A stretch of 55,442 nucleotides of DNA from Cohnella sp. AR92 (GTDB lineage Bacteria > Bacillota > Bacilli > Paenibacillales > Paenibacillaceae). Every line of letters starts with the position of its first letter. Position 1 is the first letter of the stretch. The notes beneath the pieces were generated by a model. It worked only from the letters and a program-made list of their open reading frames with translations. It was not told the DNA's origin and searched no databases. A program made the translations under genes and the position numbers. Of this stretch, positions 24,847 through 33,753 are shown piece by piece. The stretch is from positions 1 to 55,442 of the forward strand of contig NZ_RZJR01000025.1 of assembly GCF_003990975.1 (NCBI RefSeq), written 5' to 3'.

Positions 24847-25054
24847 GAGATAGTCGAACAAATCGACTAACGGAGCACCCCGGGGCACCGAAACGGGCGA
24901 GATAGTCGAACAAATCGACTAACGGAGCACCTCGGGGCACCGAAGCGGGCGAGATAGTCGAAGAAATCGACTAACGGAGCGCATCTAAGCATCGCAGCGA
25001 GCGAAATAGTCGAAGAAATCGACTACCGGAGCACTTCGAGGCACCGTAGAACCT
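24847..25054. repeat. Tandem array of four 52-bp hairpin repeats
   Basis: Units start at 24847, 24899, 24951 and 25003, an exact period of 52 bp. Each holds the palindrome TAGTCGA-ACAAA-TCGACTA (or AGAAA loop), then ACGGAGCAC-, then GGCACCG-like sequence; the fourth is the most diverged. The 'spacers' are also alike, so this is not a CRISPR. The rest of the gap to 25227 shows nothing clear beyond the next gene's ribosome binding site. Confidence 0.85.
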
Positions 25055-25227
25055 CGACACGTCATCTCGCTCCTCTGCTGGCCCTCCGCATCCCCCACGA
25101 AAAACAATTAGAAAATACTAAAGATTGTTTGGAAGATATTCGATAGAGACCGCGAGCCCTCCCTTCTATGATGGTTACAGGCGCCGGATACGGCGCGAAC
25201 CAGCATATATGGGGAGGGTTTTGCAGT

Positions 25228-26607
25228 ATGGTGATAAACAAGAAAATGGCGGCGCTAGGCTTGGCCGCCGCAATGACCATCGTCCCGCTAGCAGGCTGCG
25301 GCTCGAACAATAACAGTTCGGGCGCGTCCGAATCGCCCAGTACGAGCCCGTCTCCGTCCGCGAGCGCTCCGGCCAGCGAATCCGCAAGCCCGAGCCCTAG
25401 CGAATCCGCGGTCAAGCTGACCGGCGACTTCGAGATCCAGTACTTCGTCGGCGGCTACGGCGACAAGTGGTGGAAGAAGGTTATCGCCGACTTCGCGGCA
25501 GCCAACCCAGGCCTGAACGTCAAGGAAAGCGGCGGCCCGAAGATCAACGAACAGAACAAGCCGCGCTGGATCGGGGGCAACCCGCCCGACTTCGTGTACA
25601 TCGACGGCCCGAACCTGAACGACCGCCAGATGGTCGAAGACGGCCAACTCGAAGACCTGACCGACTGGCTGAAGGACGCCAAGAACATCGATGGCGACAA
25701 GATCCTCGATATCCTGGCTCAACAGCCGCAGCAATATGACGGCAAGATCTACAACATCCCGCTCGTTCTGAACTCTTGGGGCGTGTTCTGGGACAAGGCG
25801 CTCTTCTCGGAGAAGGGCTACGGAGAGCCGACGGACTTCCAATCGTTCCTCGGTACCGCCGAGAAGGTCAAGGCGGACGGCATCACGCCGTTTATCCACA
25901 CCGGCAAATATCCTTATTACATCAACGGCGCCATCCTGTATCCGGCGATCGTCTCGAACAACAACGACGATTACACGGTCCTGCAAGACATGGCGGCCAA
26001 CAAGGTCGAGGCTTACCAGAGCCCAGCCGTTCTCGCCGCTCTGAACCAAATCGTCGAGCTGCGCGACAAGGGATTCATCGACAAGGCGTCCATCCAGATC
26101 AACCATACCGATTCGCAGATGCTGTTCCTGCAGCACAAGGACGCGTTCATTCCGAACGGCCTCTGGCTGCCGAACGAGATGGCGAAGGACGTTCCGAACG
26201 GCTTCGACTTCGGCTTCATCCCGTCGATCACGCAGAAGCCGGGCGGCAAGGTCGTCGCGAACACGTCCACCGCAACCGTCGCCATCGCGAAGAACGGCAA
26301 GAACAAGGAAGCGGCCAAGGCGTTCCTGCAGTTCGTCTTCTCCAAGGCTCAAGCTTCCCAGTGGGCAGAGCTGAGCGGCGCTCCTTCCAACATCAAGGGA
26401 GACATCAGCAGCTCCAACGCGCCTAGCTTCGTTAAGGACGCGGCGAAGTACCTGACGGATCCGAACACGATCGTAATCCCGACGATCACGTTCAATGCCG
26501 ACGTCGATACCGAGATGCAGAACGCGACCGACGCTCTGACGATCGGCAAAATCACTCCGGAAGAGTGGGTCAAGCGCGTCGTGGCCGTCGTGGAGAAGGT
26601 TAAGTAA
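25228..26607 (+). CDS. Carbohydrate ABC importer substrate-binding lipoprotein
   Basis: 459 residues from an ATG 9 nt after GGGAGGG. Lipobox PLAGC (Cys about 24). A Ser/Pro/Glu-rich linker (about 25-60) precedes a large family-1 binding domain: FVGGYGDKWWKKVIADFAAANPGLNV, RWIGGNPPDFVYIDG, LEDLTDWLKDA, YNIPLVLNSWGVFWDKALFSEKG, NGLWLPNEMAKDVPNGFDFGF. The overall pattern resembles NgcE-type amino-sugar binding proteins, but I would not fix the sugar. It is the first gene of a set with two permeases and an MFS protein. Confidence 0.9.
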   Translation: MVINKKMAALGLAAAMTIVPLAGCGSNNNSSGASESPSTSPSPSASAPASESASPSPSESAVKLTGDFEIQYFVGGYGDKWWKKVIADFAAANPGLNVKESGGPKINEQNKPRWIGGNPPDFVYIDGPNLNDRQMVEDGQLEDLTDWLKDAKNIDGDKILDILAQQPQQYDGKIYNIPLVLNSWGVFWDKALFSEKGYGEPTDFQSFLGTAEKVKADGITPFIHTGKYPYYINGAILYPAIVSNNNDDYTVLQDMAANKVEAYQSPAVLAALNQIVELRDKGFIDKASIQINHTDSQMLFLQHKDAFIPNGLWLPNEMAKDVPNGFDFGFIPSITQKPGGKVVANTSTATVAIAKNGKNKEAAKAFLQFVFSKAQASQWAELSGAPSNIKGDISSSNAPSFVKDAAKYLTDPNTIVIPTITFNADVDTEMQNATDALTIGKITPEEWVKRVVAVVEKVK

Positions 26608-26717
26608 CTTTAGCCTTGTCTCCTCCATAATCGATTGAAGTCTCAGAAGCGGAGGCGGTCCGGGGCGCAAGCCCGGGGTTGCCTCCGCGAATTTACTTGA
26701 AAGGGAGGCGGGTCCGA

Positions 26718-27620
26718 ATGAAGGCGGTATCGGAAAAGTGGCAGCGCAACCTGTTCATCGGCACGTTCATCGTTCCCACGTTGGTCTTTTTCTGCATCTT
26801 CACGATTTATCCGGTCATTCAAGCCCTGTACTACTCGATGTTCGATTGGTCGGGAATGTCGGACAAGAAGGAATTCATCGGCTTCGACAATTTTAAGGAC
26901 ATGTTCAAGGACCCGATCATCTGGCGGGCTATCGGCAACGATTACTTCCTCGTCGCGGGCAAGATCGTCGGCATCATGCTTCTGGCCACCTTCTTCGCCG
27001 TCGCGCTGACGCGCTTCAACTTCAAGCTCGCCGGCTTCTTCCGGTCGATCTTCTTCATTCCGAACGTCATCTCCGTCGTCGTTATCGGCGTCCTGTGGAA
27101 CTTTATCTACAATCCGCAGATCGGCTTCCTGAACGCGTTCCTGTCGCTGTTCACGGAAGACAAAGTGACGATTACTTGGCTCGGATTCACCTCGCATACG
27201 ATCTGGATGCTGCTTCCTCCGGCTGTCTGGGCGGGGATCGGCTTCTATATGATTCTCCTGATCGCGGCGATTCAGAATATACCGGACTCCTACTTCGAAG
27301 CGGCCGAACTGGAAGGCGCGAATCAGTGGACGCAGTTCAAGAGCATTACCGTTCCTCTTATCTGGGAGCAGATGAAGGTCTCCATCATCAACATCATGAT
27401 GACGACGCTCAACGGCTCGTTCGTCATCGTCTGGATCATGACCGAAGGCGGTCCGGACAATTCCACGCAGGTCATGGGCTCGTACTTGTACCAGATGGCG
27501 TTCCGGCAATATCACTTCGGCTTCGCGGCGGCGATCGGAGTGCTGATTCTGGTTCTGTCCCTGGTCACGACGGTCATCATGCAGCGGCTGCTCCATCAAG
27601 AAACCGTCGAGATGAGCTAA
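26718..27620 (+). CDS. Carbohydrate ABC permease, MalF/UgpA-like
   Basis: 300 residues, six membrane helices, EAA loop around YFEAAELEGANQWTQFKSITVPLIW. The start MKAVSEKWQRNLFIGTFIVPTLVFFCIFTIYPVIQALYYSMFDW is typical of the first sugar permease (CUT1 class). The ATG follows GGGAGGCGGG. It works with the next gene as a heterodimer. No ATPase is present in this operon, so a shared MsmX-type ATPase encoded elsewhere is likely. Confidence 0.92.
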   Translation: MKAVSEKWQRNLFIGTFIVPTLVFFCIFTIYPVIQALYYSMFDWSGMSDKKEFIGFDNFKDMFKDPIIWRAIGNDYFLVAGKIVGIMLLATFFAVALTRFNFKLAGFFRSIFFIPNVISVVVIGVLWNFIYNPQIGFLNAFLSLFTEDKVTITWLGFTSHTIWMLLPPAVWAGIGFYMILLIAAIQNIPDSYFEAAELEGANQWTQFKSITVPLIWEQMKVSIINIMMTTLNGSFVIVWIMTEGGPDNSTQVMGSYLYQMAFRQYHFGFAAAIGVLILVLSLVTTVIMQRLLHQETVEMS

Positions 27621-27642
27621 TAGGCCAAAGGGGGATAACAGA

Positions 27643-28488
27643 ATGAACCTGGGGATCAAAAATCCGTTTGTCAAAGTCGTTTTCTACGCCATTCTGGCGA
27701 TATGGGGCATCTCGGTCCTTTACCCGCTGCTGTGGACGCTGCTTGACGCCCTGAAGGACAACCAGCAGTTCTTCTTCCACGCTCCGTGGGCGCTGCCGGA
27801 TTTTCCGCTCCTGTGGTCGAACTTCTCGTATGTATGGAATAAATACAACTTCGATTCGTACTTCATCAACTCGATCGTCGTGACCGGCGGCTCCACGTTC
27901 CTAGGCTTGCTGCTGTCCGCTTCGACCGCTTACGTGCTGGCCCGCTACAAGTTCAAGGGCAGCAACGCGCTGTACCTGCTCTACATCTCGTCGATGATGG
28001 TCCCGTTCATCCTGGCGCTCATCCCGCTGTTCTTCCTGATGAACTCCATGCACCTGATCAACACCAAGATCGGCTTGATCTTCGTGTATGCATCCAGCGT
28101 CATCGCCTTCGGCGTGTTCGTGCTGGTCGGCTTCTTCAAGTCGCTGCCGAAGGAGCTGGAGGAAGCTTCGATCATGGACGGCGCGTCTTTGTACGGAACG
28201 TTCTTCCGCGTCATGCTGCCGTTGTCGCAGCCGGGCCTTGTCACCGTCGGGATCGTGAACGTCCTGAACATCTGGAACGAATACATCGTCGGGACTATCC
28301 TGATCAACGATCCGAAGCAATACACGCTGCCGGTCGAGATCGGGGTCATGCAGGCGGAGATGCAATATCGTACGGAGTGGGGACCATTGTTCGCCGCTCT
28401 GCTTATGACCATCATTCCGGTGCTGATCGTGTATATCGTTTTCCAACGGAGAATCGCTAGCGGTATTACGGCCGGGGCTGTTAAGTAG
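27643..28488 (+). CDS. Carbohydrate ABC permease, MalG/UgpE-like
   Basis: 281 residues, six membrane helices, EAA loop LPKELEEASIMDGASLYGTFFRVMLPLSQPGLVTVGI. It forms the second half of the CUT1 importer with the preceding permease, 22 bp upstream. The ribosome binding site is GGGGGATAACAGA before the ATG. Confidence 0.93.
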   Translation: MNLGIKNPFVKVVFYAILAIWGISVLYPLLWTLLDALKDNQQFFFHAPWALPDFPLLWSNFSYVWNKYNFDSYFINSIVVTGGSTFLGLLLSASTAYVLARYKFKGSNALYLLYISSMMVPFILALIPLFFLMNSMHLINTKIGLIFVYASSVIAFGVFVLVGFFKSLPKELEEASIMDGASLYGTFFRVMLPLSQPGLVTVGIVNVLNIWNEYIVGTILINDPKQYTLPVEIGVMQAEMQYRTEWGPLFAALLMTIIPVLIVYIVFQRRIASGITAGAVK

Positions 28489-28511
28489 AAAAAGTAGGTG
28501 ATAAACGCAAC

Positions 28512-29744
28512 ATGTCGGCGGAAATGCGAAAGCTTCTGGTTATGAACGCGATGACGTCTATCGTTACCGTCTACATCGGGATTTTCGTCAATCTGTACAT
28601 CTGGCAGGATGGGCGGAAAATCTCGGAAGTGTCCCTGTACAACATGGCGATGTTCCTCAGTTGGGGGCTTGCGTTCTTCACGGCGGCGAAGCTGCTGTCC
28701 CGCTGGAGCATACGCGTGCCGCTCGGGATCTCCGCGATCTGCGGCGCGGCGGCATTCGCTTATCTGATGACCGTGGAGCTGGACAACCGAGTGCTGTGGA
28801 TCGTCCTTCTCGGCATCCCCGTCGGTTTCCTGTTCGGCTTCGCCCAGGCGGCGCAGAGCCTCGGAATCGCCCAACGCGGCAAAAGCAGCGAATTCGCTCC
28901 TTATTTCGCGGCCGTCAACATCGTCGGACAGGTTCTGTCCATCGTCATTCCGGTCGTGTCCGCGCAGGTCATCGACGGCTTCGGCTATGGCGGCTCCTTC
29001 GCCATGATGCTCGTCTGCTTGGCGCTAATGCTATTCTTCTCGCTGCGAATGCCGCGAATCCAGCTCGTTAAGCCCGACGATCCGCAGGAGGCGGAGACGT
29101 TCGGGCGCTTCGGCTTCCGTCAGGCGTTCGGCCATCCGGGATCGAGATGGATCGGCTTGTCGCTTCTGGCGGCGGGGGTGTTCATGCAATTCCAGAACTT
29201 GTTCGCGCTGTTGTTCACGTTCTCCATCACGCAGAACAAGCTCTGGATCGCGCTGCTTAACGTGATTTATACGATCTGCTCCTTGATCGGCTTGTGGCTT
29301 TATCGCCGAATCCGTTCAAGCGAGATGCGCTGGCTGTGGCTCGGGAACGGCCTGCTTGCCGTCGGCTTCCTTCTCGCGCTGCTTCGAGTGCCGGCCGCGC
29401 TCATCGCTTCGAACGTGCTGACGACGGTCGGCATGCTCTACTTCCTGACCGTCTGGAGCGTCCAGCAGTTCCGATTCGTCCAGCAACTAGGAGTATCCTC
29501 GCAGACTTCCTTCCTCGTATGGCGGGAATGCACGCTTGTCGCCACCCGATGCATTCTGCTTCTGCTGACGATGTCGCTGACCAAGCTCAGCGGCGTATGG
29601 TTCGTCTCGATTATCGCCATCACCATTGTCTGCATGCTGCTGGTTCCTTGGTTCCAGCACAAGGCGATGAAGGTCCTGGACTCTCTCGAACAGGAACGGA
29701 ATAAAAGCAAGATCAAAGAGACTCCCTACCCGGTCAAGTCGTGA
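28512..29744 (+). CDS. Major facilitator superfamily transporter
   Basis: 410 residues with about 12 hydrophobic helices. The first half includes an arginine-bearing cytoplasmic loop and the second repeats the pattern after a charged central loop (LVKPDDPQEAETFGRFGFRQAFGHPGSRW). It begins 24 bp after the second ABC permease, so it is probably in the same operon and may export or import a product of the imported sugar. No substrate motif is visible. Its last 11 bases overlap the 3' end of the convergent chemoreceptor gene. Confidence 0.85.
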   Translation: MSAEMRKLLVMNAMTSIVTVYIGIFVNLYIWQDGRKISEVSLYNMAMFLSWGLAFFTAAKLLSRWSIRVPLGISAICGAAAFAYLMTVELDNRVLWIVLLGIPVGFLFGFAQAAQSLGIAQRGKSSEFAPYFAAVNIVGQVLSIVIPVVSAQVIDGFGYGGSFAMMLVCLALMLFFSLRMPRIQLVKPDDPQEAETFGRFGFRQAFGHPGSRWIGLSLLAAGVFMQFQNLFALLFTFSITQNKLWIALLNVIYTICSLIGLWLYRRIRSSEMRWLWLGNGLLAVGFLLALLRVPAALIASNVLTTVGMLYFLTVWSVQQFRFVQQLGVSSQTSFLVWRECTLVATRCILLLLTMSLTKLSGVWFVSIIAITIVCMLLVPWFQHKAMKVLDSLEQERNKSKIKETPYPVKS

Positions 29745-31764
29745 ACCGGGCGAGGGAGTCTTGCAGTTCGACGGATAAATCTCGCAGCTTCGCCGAGAGG
29801 CCGACGAGGTCCGCGCATACGTCCAATTGATCTTGGCTTCTGGCGTCCACCTGCTGGGCGGCCGCAAGCGATTCCTCCGAGACGGAGCTGACGTCGACCA
29901 TCGCCTGCGAGAGCGATTGCTGCGAGGCTTCCAACGTTCGAATGGCTTCGCTCACGACTCCCAGCGTTTGAACGAATCCGTCCATCTGGCCGCCGACTTC
30001 TCCGAACAGGGCGTCCGCTTCTTCGACCTCGGCAAGCTGCCCGGCGAAGATCGGTCCGGCCTCCGCGATCGTTCGGACCGCTTCGTCGACGCCGGCTTCG
30101 ATCGTGCGCGTCAGCTCTGCGACCGTGCCGATCGATCGGTTCGATTGCTCCGCCAGCAAGCGGATTTCCCCGGCGACGACCATGAAGCCTTTGCCCGCCG
30201 CGCCGGCTCGCGAGGCTTCGATCGTCGCGTTCAGCGACAGGATGTTCGTTTGCTTCGAGAGGCCCGTCAGAATGTCGAGAACCCGCCGGATCGAGCGGGC
30301 GCAGTCCTGCAGGCGGCCGACGCGGTCGTTCATCGCCTCGACAAGCCGCTTCGCTTCGCCGGTCTTGTCGCCGAGCAGCTTCATCTTGCCAATGCCCAGC
30401 TCGCTAGACTCCTGAACGCGCCGCATTCTCGCTTCCATCTCGCGGCTGGAGCCGACGAGAGCCGCCGCTTGCTCGCTGGAATGAGAGGTGAGCCGAATCC
30501 CTCTCTCGGCTTCGTTCGCCAAGCCTTCGCCGCCCCTGGCGATATCCGAGGTCGCGGCGGCAATCTCGCGGGCGGCAAGGTCCGTGCGCGAGGACGCCTC
30601 GGACAGGTCGGAAGCGGTCGCGAGCACGCTATTGGCCGATAAAGACACTTGGCCGATCAGTCTGGAGACGTTCTCCATCATCTCGTCGAAGCTGGCGCCA
30701 AGCTGGCTGATCTCGTCGCCGCCGCGCTTGGCATCAGCGCGAACCCGCAGATCCCCTTGGGCTCCGAGCCGCATCAAATCCCGCAGCCTGCCGAGCCTTC
30801 GCCCGAGCGTGCGGGCGACCGCCATCCCGACGATCACCGCGAACAGGAGAGCCGCGCCAATAATAGTCAGGGTGGCTCGAGTGATGGCTTTGGCATCCTT
30901 GTAGAGTTCGCCGACCGGGATCGAAGCGACCGTATACCAGCCGGTCTGCGCCGAACGGGCGAAGACGACCTGCCGGCCGCCGTCTTCCGAACGGAAGCTT
31001 CCGGCGTCTTTGGACGCGTCCTGATTCTCTTCGGCGGTTATCGCCGGGAGGGAGAGTCCCGATGGCTCGCCGATCCGGTTCTCATCCGGGCTATAGACGA
31101 TATGGCCGGACGCTCCGACGATTTCTACGTCTCCCGAGCCCATGGTCACCGTCGATACTTGCTCGGCAAGCGCGGATAGGGAGAGATCGATCAGGACGAC
31201 GCAATAGCCTTCCTTGCTTCCTTCCCCATGGATGACGCGGCTGAGGGTGAACGTGCGGTTCGTATTCCGGTTTTCCTCCAGATTGCCCTCGATCCATACC
31301 GAACGGCCGTCGTTCGCCAACGCGTTCTTGAACCATTCGTCCTTGGCGTAACTGCGGTTAGCGAGAAGGCCGGAGGTGGTCGGAATGACTTGTCCGTCCA
31401 TGCGCAGCACCTCGATGGAGGCGATCGCGGAATTCGAGAATTGGTAGAATTGCATGCGTTCATCGAGCTTCCTTGCGAGCTCGGCGTATTCCCCCGTATC
31501 GGCGGGGATCCCTTCCATGGAGGTCAGGGTGGTTCGAAGCTCGGAATCGACCATCATCTGCAGGACGATTTTCTCGAAGGAGCCATAGAGGAAGTCCAGC
31601 TTCCCGCTCGTCTGGGAGGCGGTCTCCTCATAAGCGTCGGACACGTTGTTCGCCAGCGCTTTCTTCGAGATCGACCAGGACAGGAAGCCCGTCGCGGAGA
31701 CAAACAGCACAATGCTGACTACGATCAACAGGCCGAGTTGCATTCCAATGGATTTGATGCGCAT
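29734..31764 (-). CDS. Methyl-accepting chemotaxis protein with Cache-type sensor
   Basis: 676 residues. First membrane helix (about 8-28), extracytoplasmic double-Cache-like domain (about 35-275, including RSYAKDEWFKNALANDGRSVWIEG and DENRIGEPSGLSL), second helix (TLTIIGAALLFAVIVGMAVA), HAMP, then a long signalling coiled coil. The hairpin reads TNILSLNATIEASRAGAAGKGFMVVAGEIRLLAEQSNRS, slightly off the commonest sequence (ATIEAS, VVAGEIR). AGGAGGGG lies 5 nt before the ATG. The neighbouring sugar importer suggests a carbohydrate ligand, but that is inference. Confidence 0.92.
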   Translation of the reverse strand: MRIKSIGMQLGLLIVVSIVLFVSATGFLSWSISKKALANNVSDAYEETASQTSGKLDFLYGSFEKIVLQMMVDSELRTTLTSMEGIPADTGEYAELARKLDERMQFYQFSNSAIASIEVLRMDGQVIPTTSGLLANRSYAKDEWFKNALANDGRSVWIEGNLEENRNTNRTFTLSRVIHGEGSKEGYCVVLIDLSLSALAEQVSTVTMGSGDVEIVGASGHIVYSPDENRIGEPSGLSLPAITAEENQDASKDAGSFRSEDGGRQVVFARSAQTGWYTVASIPVGELYKDAKAITRATLTIIGAALLFAVIVGMAVARTLGRRLGRLRDLMRLGAQGDLRVRADAKRGGDEISQLGASFDEMMENVSRLIGQVSLSANSVLATASDLSEASSRTDLAAREIAAATSDIARGGEGLANEAERGIRLTSHSSEQAAALVGSSREMEARMRRVQESSELGIGKMKLLGDKTGEAKRLVEAMNDRVGRLQDCARSIRRVLDILTGLSKQTNILSLNATIEASRAGAAGKGFMVVAGEIRLLAEQSNRSIGTVAELTRTIEAGVDEAVRTIAEAGPIFAGQLAEVEEADALFGEVGGQMDGFVQTLGVVSEAIRTLEASQQSLSQAMVDVSSVSEESLAAAQQVDARSQDQLDVCADLVGLSAKLRDLSVELQDSLARFTT

Positions 31765-31946
31765 AAGAGCCCCTCCTAGATTGAATACCCCGCGATTACT
31801 GGGAGCGTTCGGTTACTATTCAATATAGAGGGCATCCCACTCGGTCACTATCGAGGATTTTCTGTAAAATCTTGAGATTATTCCGATTCTCCGGCCGCGG
31901 CTAGGCTCCAGGGCGAATCCCTTCTAGCAGAAGGGGGAATAAACGA

Positions 31947-31952
31947 TATAAT
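31947..31952 (+). promoter_or_regulatory. Candidate -10 of the frataxin-like gene
   Basis: A perfect TATAAT, about 32 nt before the ATG. No clear -35 at 17 bp. Confidence 0.4.
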
Positions 31953-31983
31953 AGGACAAAAGCCTAAGCGAGGGGGAATAGGG

Positions 31984-32400
31984 ATGGATGCATCCAAGCC
32001 CGAGTACGCGAGCGTCGACGAGTATATCGCCGCTTATCCCGCCGGAGTTCGGGAGAGCCTGCAGTCTCTGAGAAGAACGATTCTGGAGGCGGCGCCGGGA
32101 ACGAAGGAGAAAATCAGCTACCAAATGCCGGCGTATGAGCTGCAGGGGATGCTGGTTTACTTCGCCGGCTACAAGAAGCATATCGGCTTTTATCCCGGAG
32201 CCGGAGCGGTCGAAGCCTTTCAGCCGGAGCTCGCGGGCTACAAGGTTTCCAAGGGAACGATCCAGTTCCCGGTCGGCGAGCCGCTGCCGTACGAGCTGAT
32301 CGGCCGCATCGTGCGGTTCCGGATCGAGGAGAACAAGGAGCGGGCGCAGGCTAAAGCGAAAAAGAAGGCGGCGAAGAAACAAGCGGGCCGCGGGGAATGA
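31984..32400 (+). CDS. DUF1801 / YdhG-like frataxin-fold protein
   Basis: 138 residues. The DUF1801 pattern is clear: SVDEYIAAYPAGVRESLQSLRRTILEAAPGTKEKISYQMPAYELQGMLVYFAGYKKHIGFYPG, then KVSKGTIQFPVGEPLPYELIGRIVRFRIEEN. B. subtilis YdhG (Fra) of this family is a frataxin-like iron chaperone for Fe-S cluster and haem supply; equal function here is plausible but unproven. The tail is strongly basic (KAKAKKKAAKKQ type). AGGGGGAATAGGG precedes the ATG. Confidence 0.82.
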   Translation: MDASKPEYASVDEYIAAYPAGVRESLQSLRRTILEAAPGTKEKISYQMPAYELQGMLVYFAGYKKHIGFYPGAGAVEAFQPELAGYKVSKGTIQFPVGEPLPYELIGRIVRFRIEENKERAQAKAKKKAAKKQAGRGE

Positions 32401-32428
32401 GAGGGAATTGATAGAAGGCCGGCTGGAG

Positions 32429-32455
32429 CCGTAACCCGACAAAGTCGGGTTACAG
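32429..32455. repeat. Dispersed palindromic repeat, copy C
   Basis: CCGTAACCCGA-CAAAG-TCGGGTTACAG. Same family and orientation as the two copies at 16545-16622. The flanks share GGAG before it and an (A)AAG(C/T)(T/C)TGAGGC-like element after it. Confidence 0.75.
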
Positions 32456-32672
32456 GGCGGGGGGCGCAAAGCTGAGGCAGAATCCTGCATGAACGCGCGC
32501 AAGATAGGCGAAGAGCAGAGCAAGCTTTCACTTCATTGACGGCGTTCTCCCTTTTTCTCTATGGTGTTCCCATCGTTCCGGGCGAACGCAAATTATCGTA
32601 TTCGCTCCTACAATGGTATACTAGCTAAGAACGAATCGATGGCTTTTTACTTTTCATAAGGAGGGAGTCTCT

Positions 32673-33017
32673 ATGCAGCCTATAGATATAACGGACATCC
32701 AGCGCAGACTCGACGCGTTGGTCGGCCAAGAGCTATATATTCATATGGAGATGACCATGGGAGCCTACTCGGCTCATCACGATACGACGAAGCATCCGGC
32801 GGCGAACTTCATCTCCAACGCGAAGATCCGCTTCACTCACGGATCGATATCGGGAGTCGGACCTTATCGGGTCGGGTTGAAGCTGGAGAAGGGCTGGGTG
32901 TACACGGAAGGCCTGACGCACTATGACGGCGGCGAAGAGGAGCGGTTGATCATGGCCGGGCATGACAGCTCGGGCAAGCTGGTCGTTTCCCTGTTGCTTG
33001 GCCGGGAACCCTTCTAA
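32673..33017 (+). CDS. yojF: YojF-family protein (DUF1806), bacillithiol-associated
   Basis: 114 residues beginning MQPIDITDIQRRLDALVGQELYIHMEMTMGAYSAHHD and ending in LVVSLLLGREPF, matching YojF. Its biochemical role is not established. It is regularly encoded directly before BshB2, as here (26-bp gap), so a link to bacillithiol synthesis is accepted by context. GGAGGG lies 8 nt before the ATG. Confidence 0.88.
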   Translation: MQPIDITDIQRRLDALVGQELYIHMEMTMGAYSAHHDTTKHPAANFISNAKIRFTHGSISGVGPYRVGLKLEKGWVYTEGLTHYDGGEEERLIMAGHDSSGKLVVSLLLGREPF

Positions 33018-33043
33018 TCGCAGCAGAGGAGCGTGAATCTATT

Positions 33044-33700
33044 ATGCACAAAAGAATACTAGTGGTGCTGCCGCATCCGGACGATGAATGCTTCGGCCTG
33101 TCGGGGACGCTCGCCAAGTCGATCGCCGAGGGAGCGACGGTCACCTATGCGTGCTTGACGCTGGGACAGATGGGGCGGAACATGGGCGGAGAGCCTTACG
33201 CCAGCCGGGTTACGCTGCCGTCCGTCCGCAAGGTGGAGCTGGAGAAGTCGTGCCAGGCGATCGGCATTCAGGATTTAAGGCTGCTTGGCTTCCATGACAA
33301 AACGATCGAGTTCGAGGATCGGACGCTGCTGGACGGGAAGATCGAGGAGATCGTGCAAGAGGTTCGCCCGGACGTGATCTATACGTTCTACCCAGGCTAC
33401 GCCGTCCATGCCGACCATGATGCGACCGGGGAAGCCGTCGTTCGCGTCGTCGGCCGCATGCCTCGCGAAGACCGTCCGCCGGTACGCTGCATGGCGTTCT
33501 CTCGGGATCACGAGAAGGACATCGGCCAGCCCGACGTCAAGGTGGACGTGAGCGGATACCTGAAGCAGAAGATCGCATCCGTCCTGTCGCACCGCACGCA
33601 ATTCCAGGTGCCTGGACTGGACGCCGAGAACAGCCACAAGTCCAAGGAAGTGCAGGAGCGCTTCGGAACCGAGCGGTTCTGGACGTATAAGATCAAGTAA
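33044..33700 (+). CDS. bshB2: Bacillithiol biosynthesis deacetylase BshB2
   Basis: 218 residues of the LmbE/PIG-L zinc deacetylase family. It removes acetyl from GlcNAc-malate to give GlcN-malate, the second step of bacillithiol synthesis. The zinc and catalytic motif PHPDDE is at about 10-15, the second metal His is in the AVHADHDATGE segment, and HRTQFQ near the C-terminus is typical. Bacillithiol is the main low-molecular-weight thiol of such bacteria. The gene is the last before a strong bidirectional terminator. Confidence 0.93.
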   Translation: MHKRILVVLPHPDDECFGLSGTLAKSIAEGATVTYACLTLGQMGRNMGGEPYASRVTLPSVRKVELEKSCQAIGIQDLRLLGFHDKTIEFEDRTLLDGKIEEIVQEVRPDVIYTFYPGYAVHADHDATGEAVVRVVGRMPREDRPPVRCMAFSRDHEKDIGQPDVKVDVSGYLKQKIASVLSHRTQFQVPGLDAENSHKSKEVQERFGTERFWTYKIK

Positions 33701-33710
33701 GAACAACGAC

Positions 33711-33750
33711 AAAAGGCGTCTCCGCGGATCGTAACCGCGGAGACGCCTTT
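33711..33750. terminator. Strong bidirectional terminator between bshB2 and the xylanase gene
   Basis: AAAGGCGTCTCCGCGG (33712-33727) and its exact complement (33735-33750) form a 16-bp stem with loop ATCGTAA, flanked by A and T runs. It serves both converging genes. Confidence 0.9.
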
Positions 33751-33753
33751 GCC

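Noticed and set aside
24847..25054. CRISPR array
   Set aside because: The sequence between palindromes is also repeated, units are only four, and no cas genes are present.
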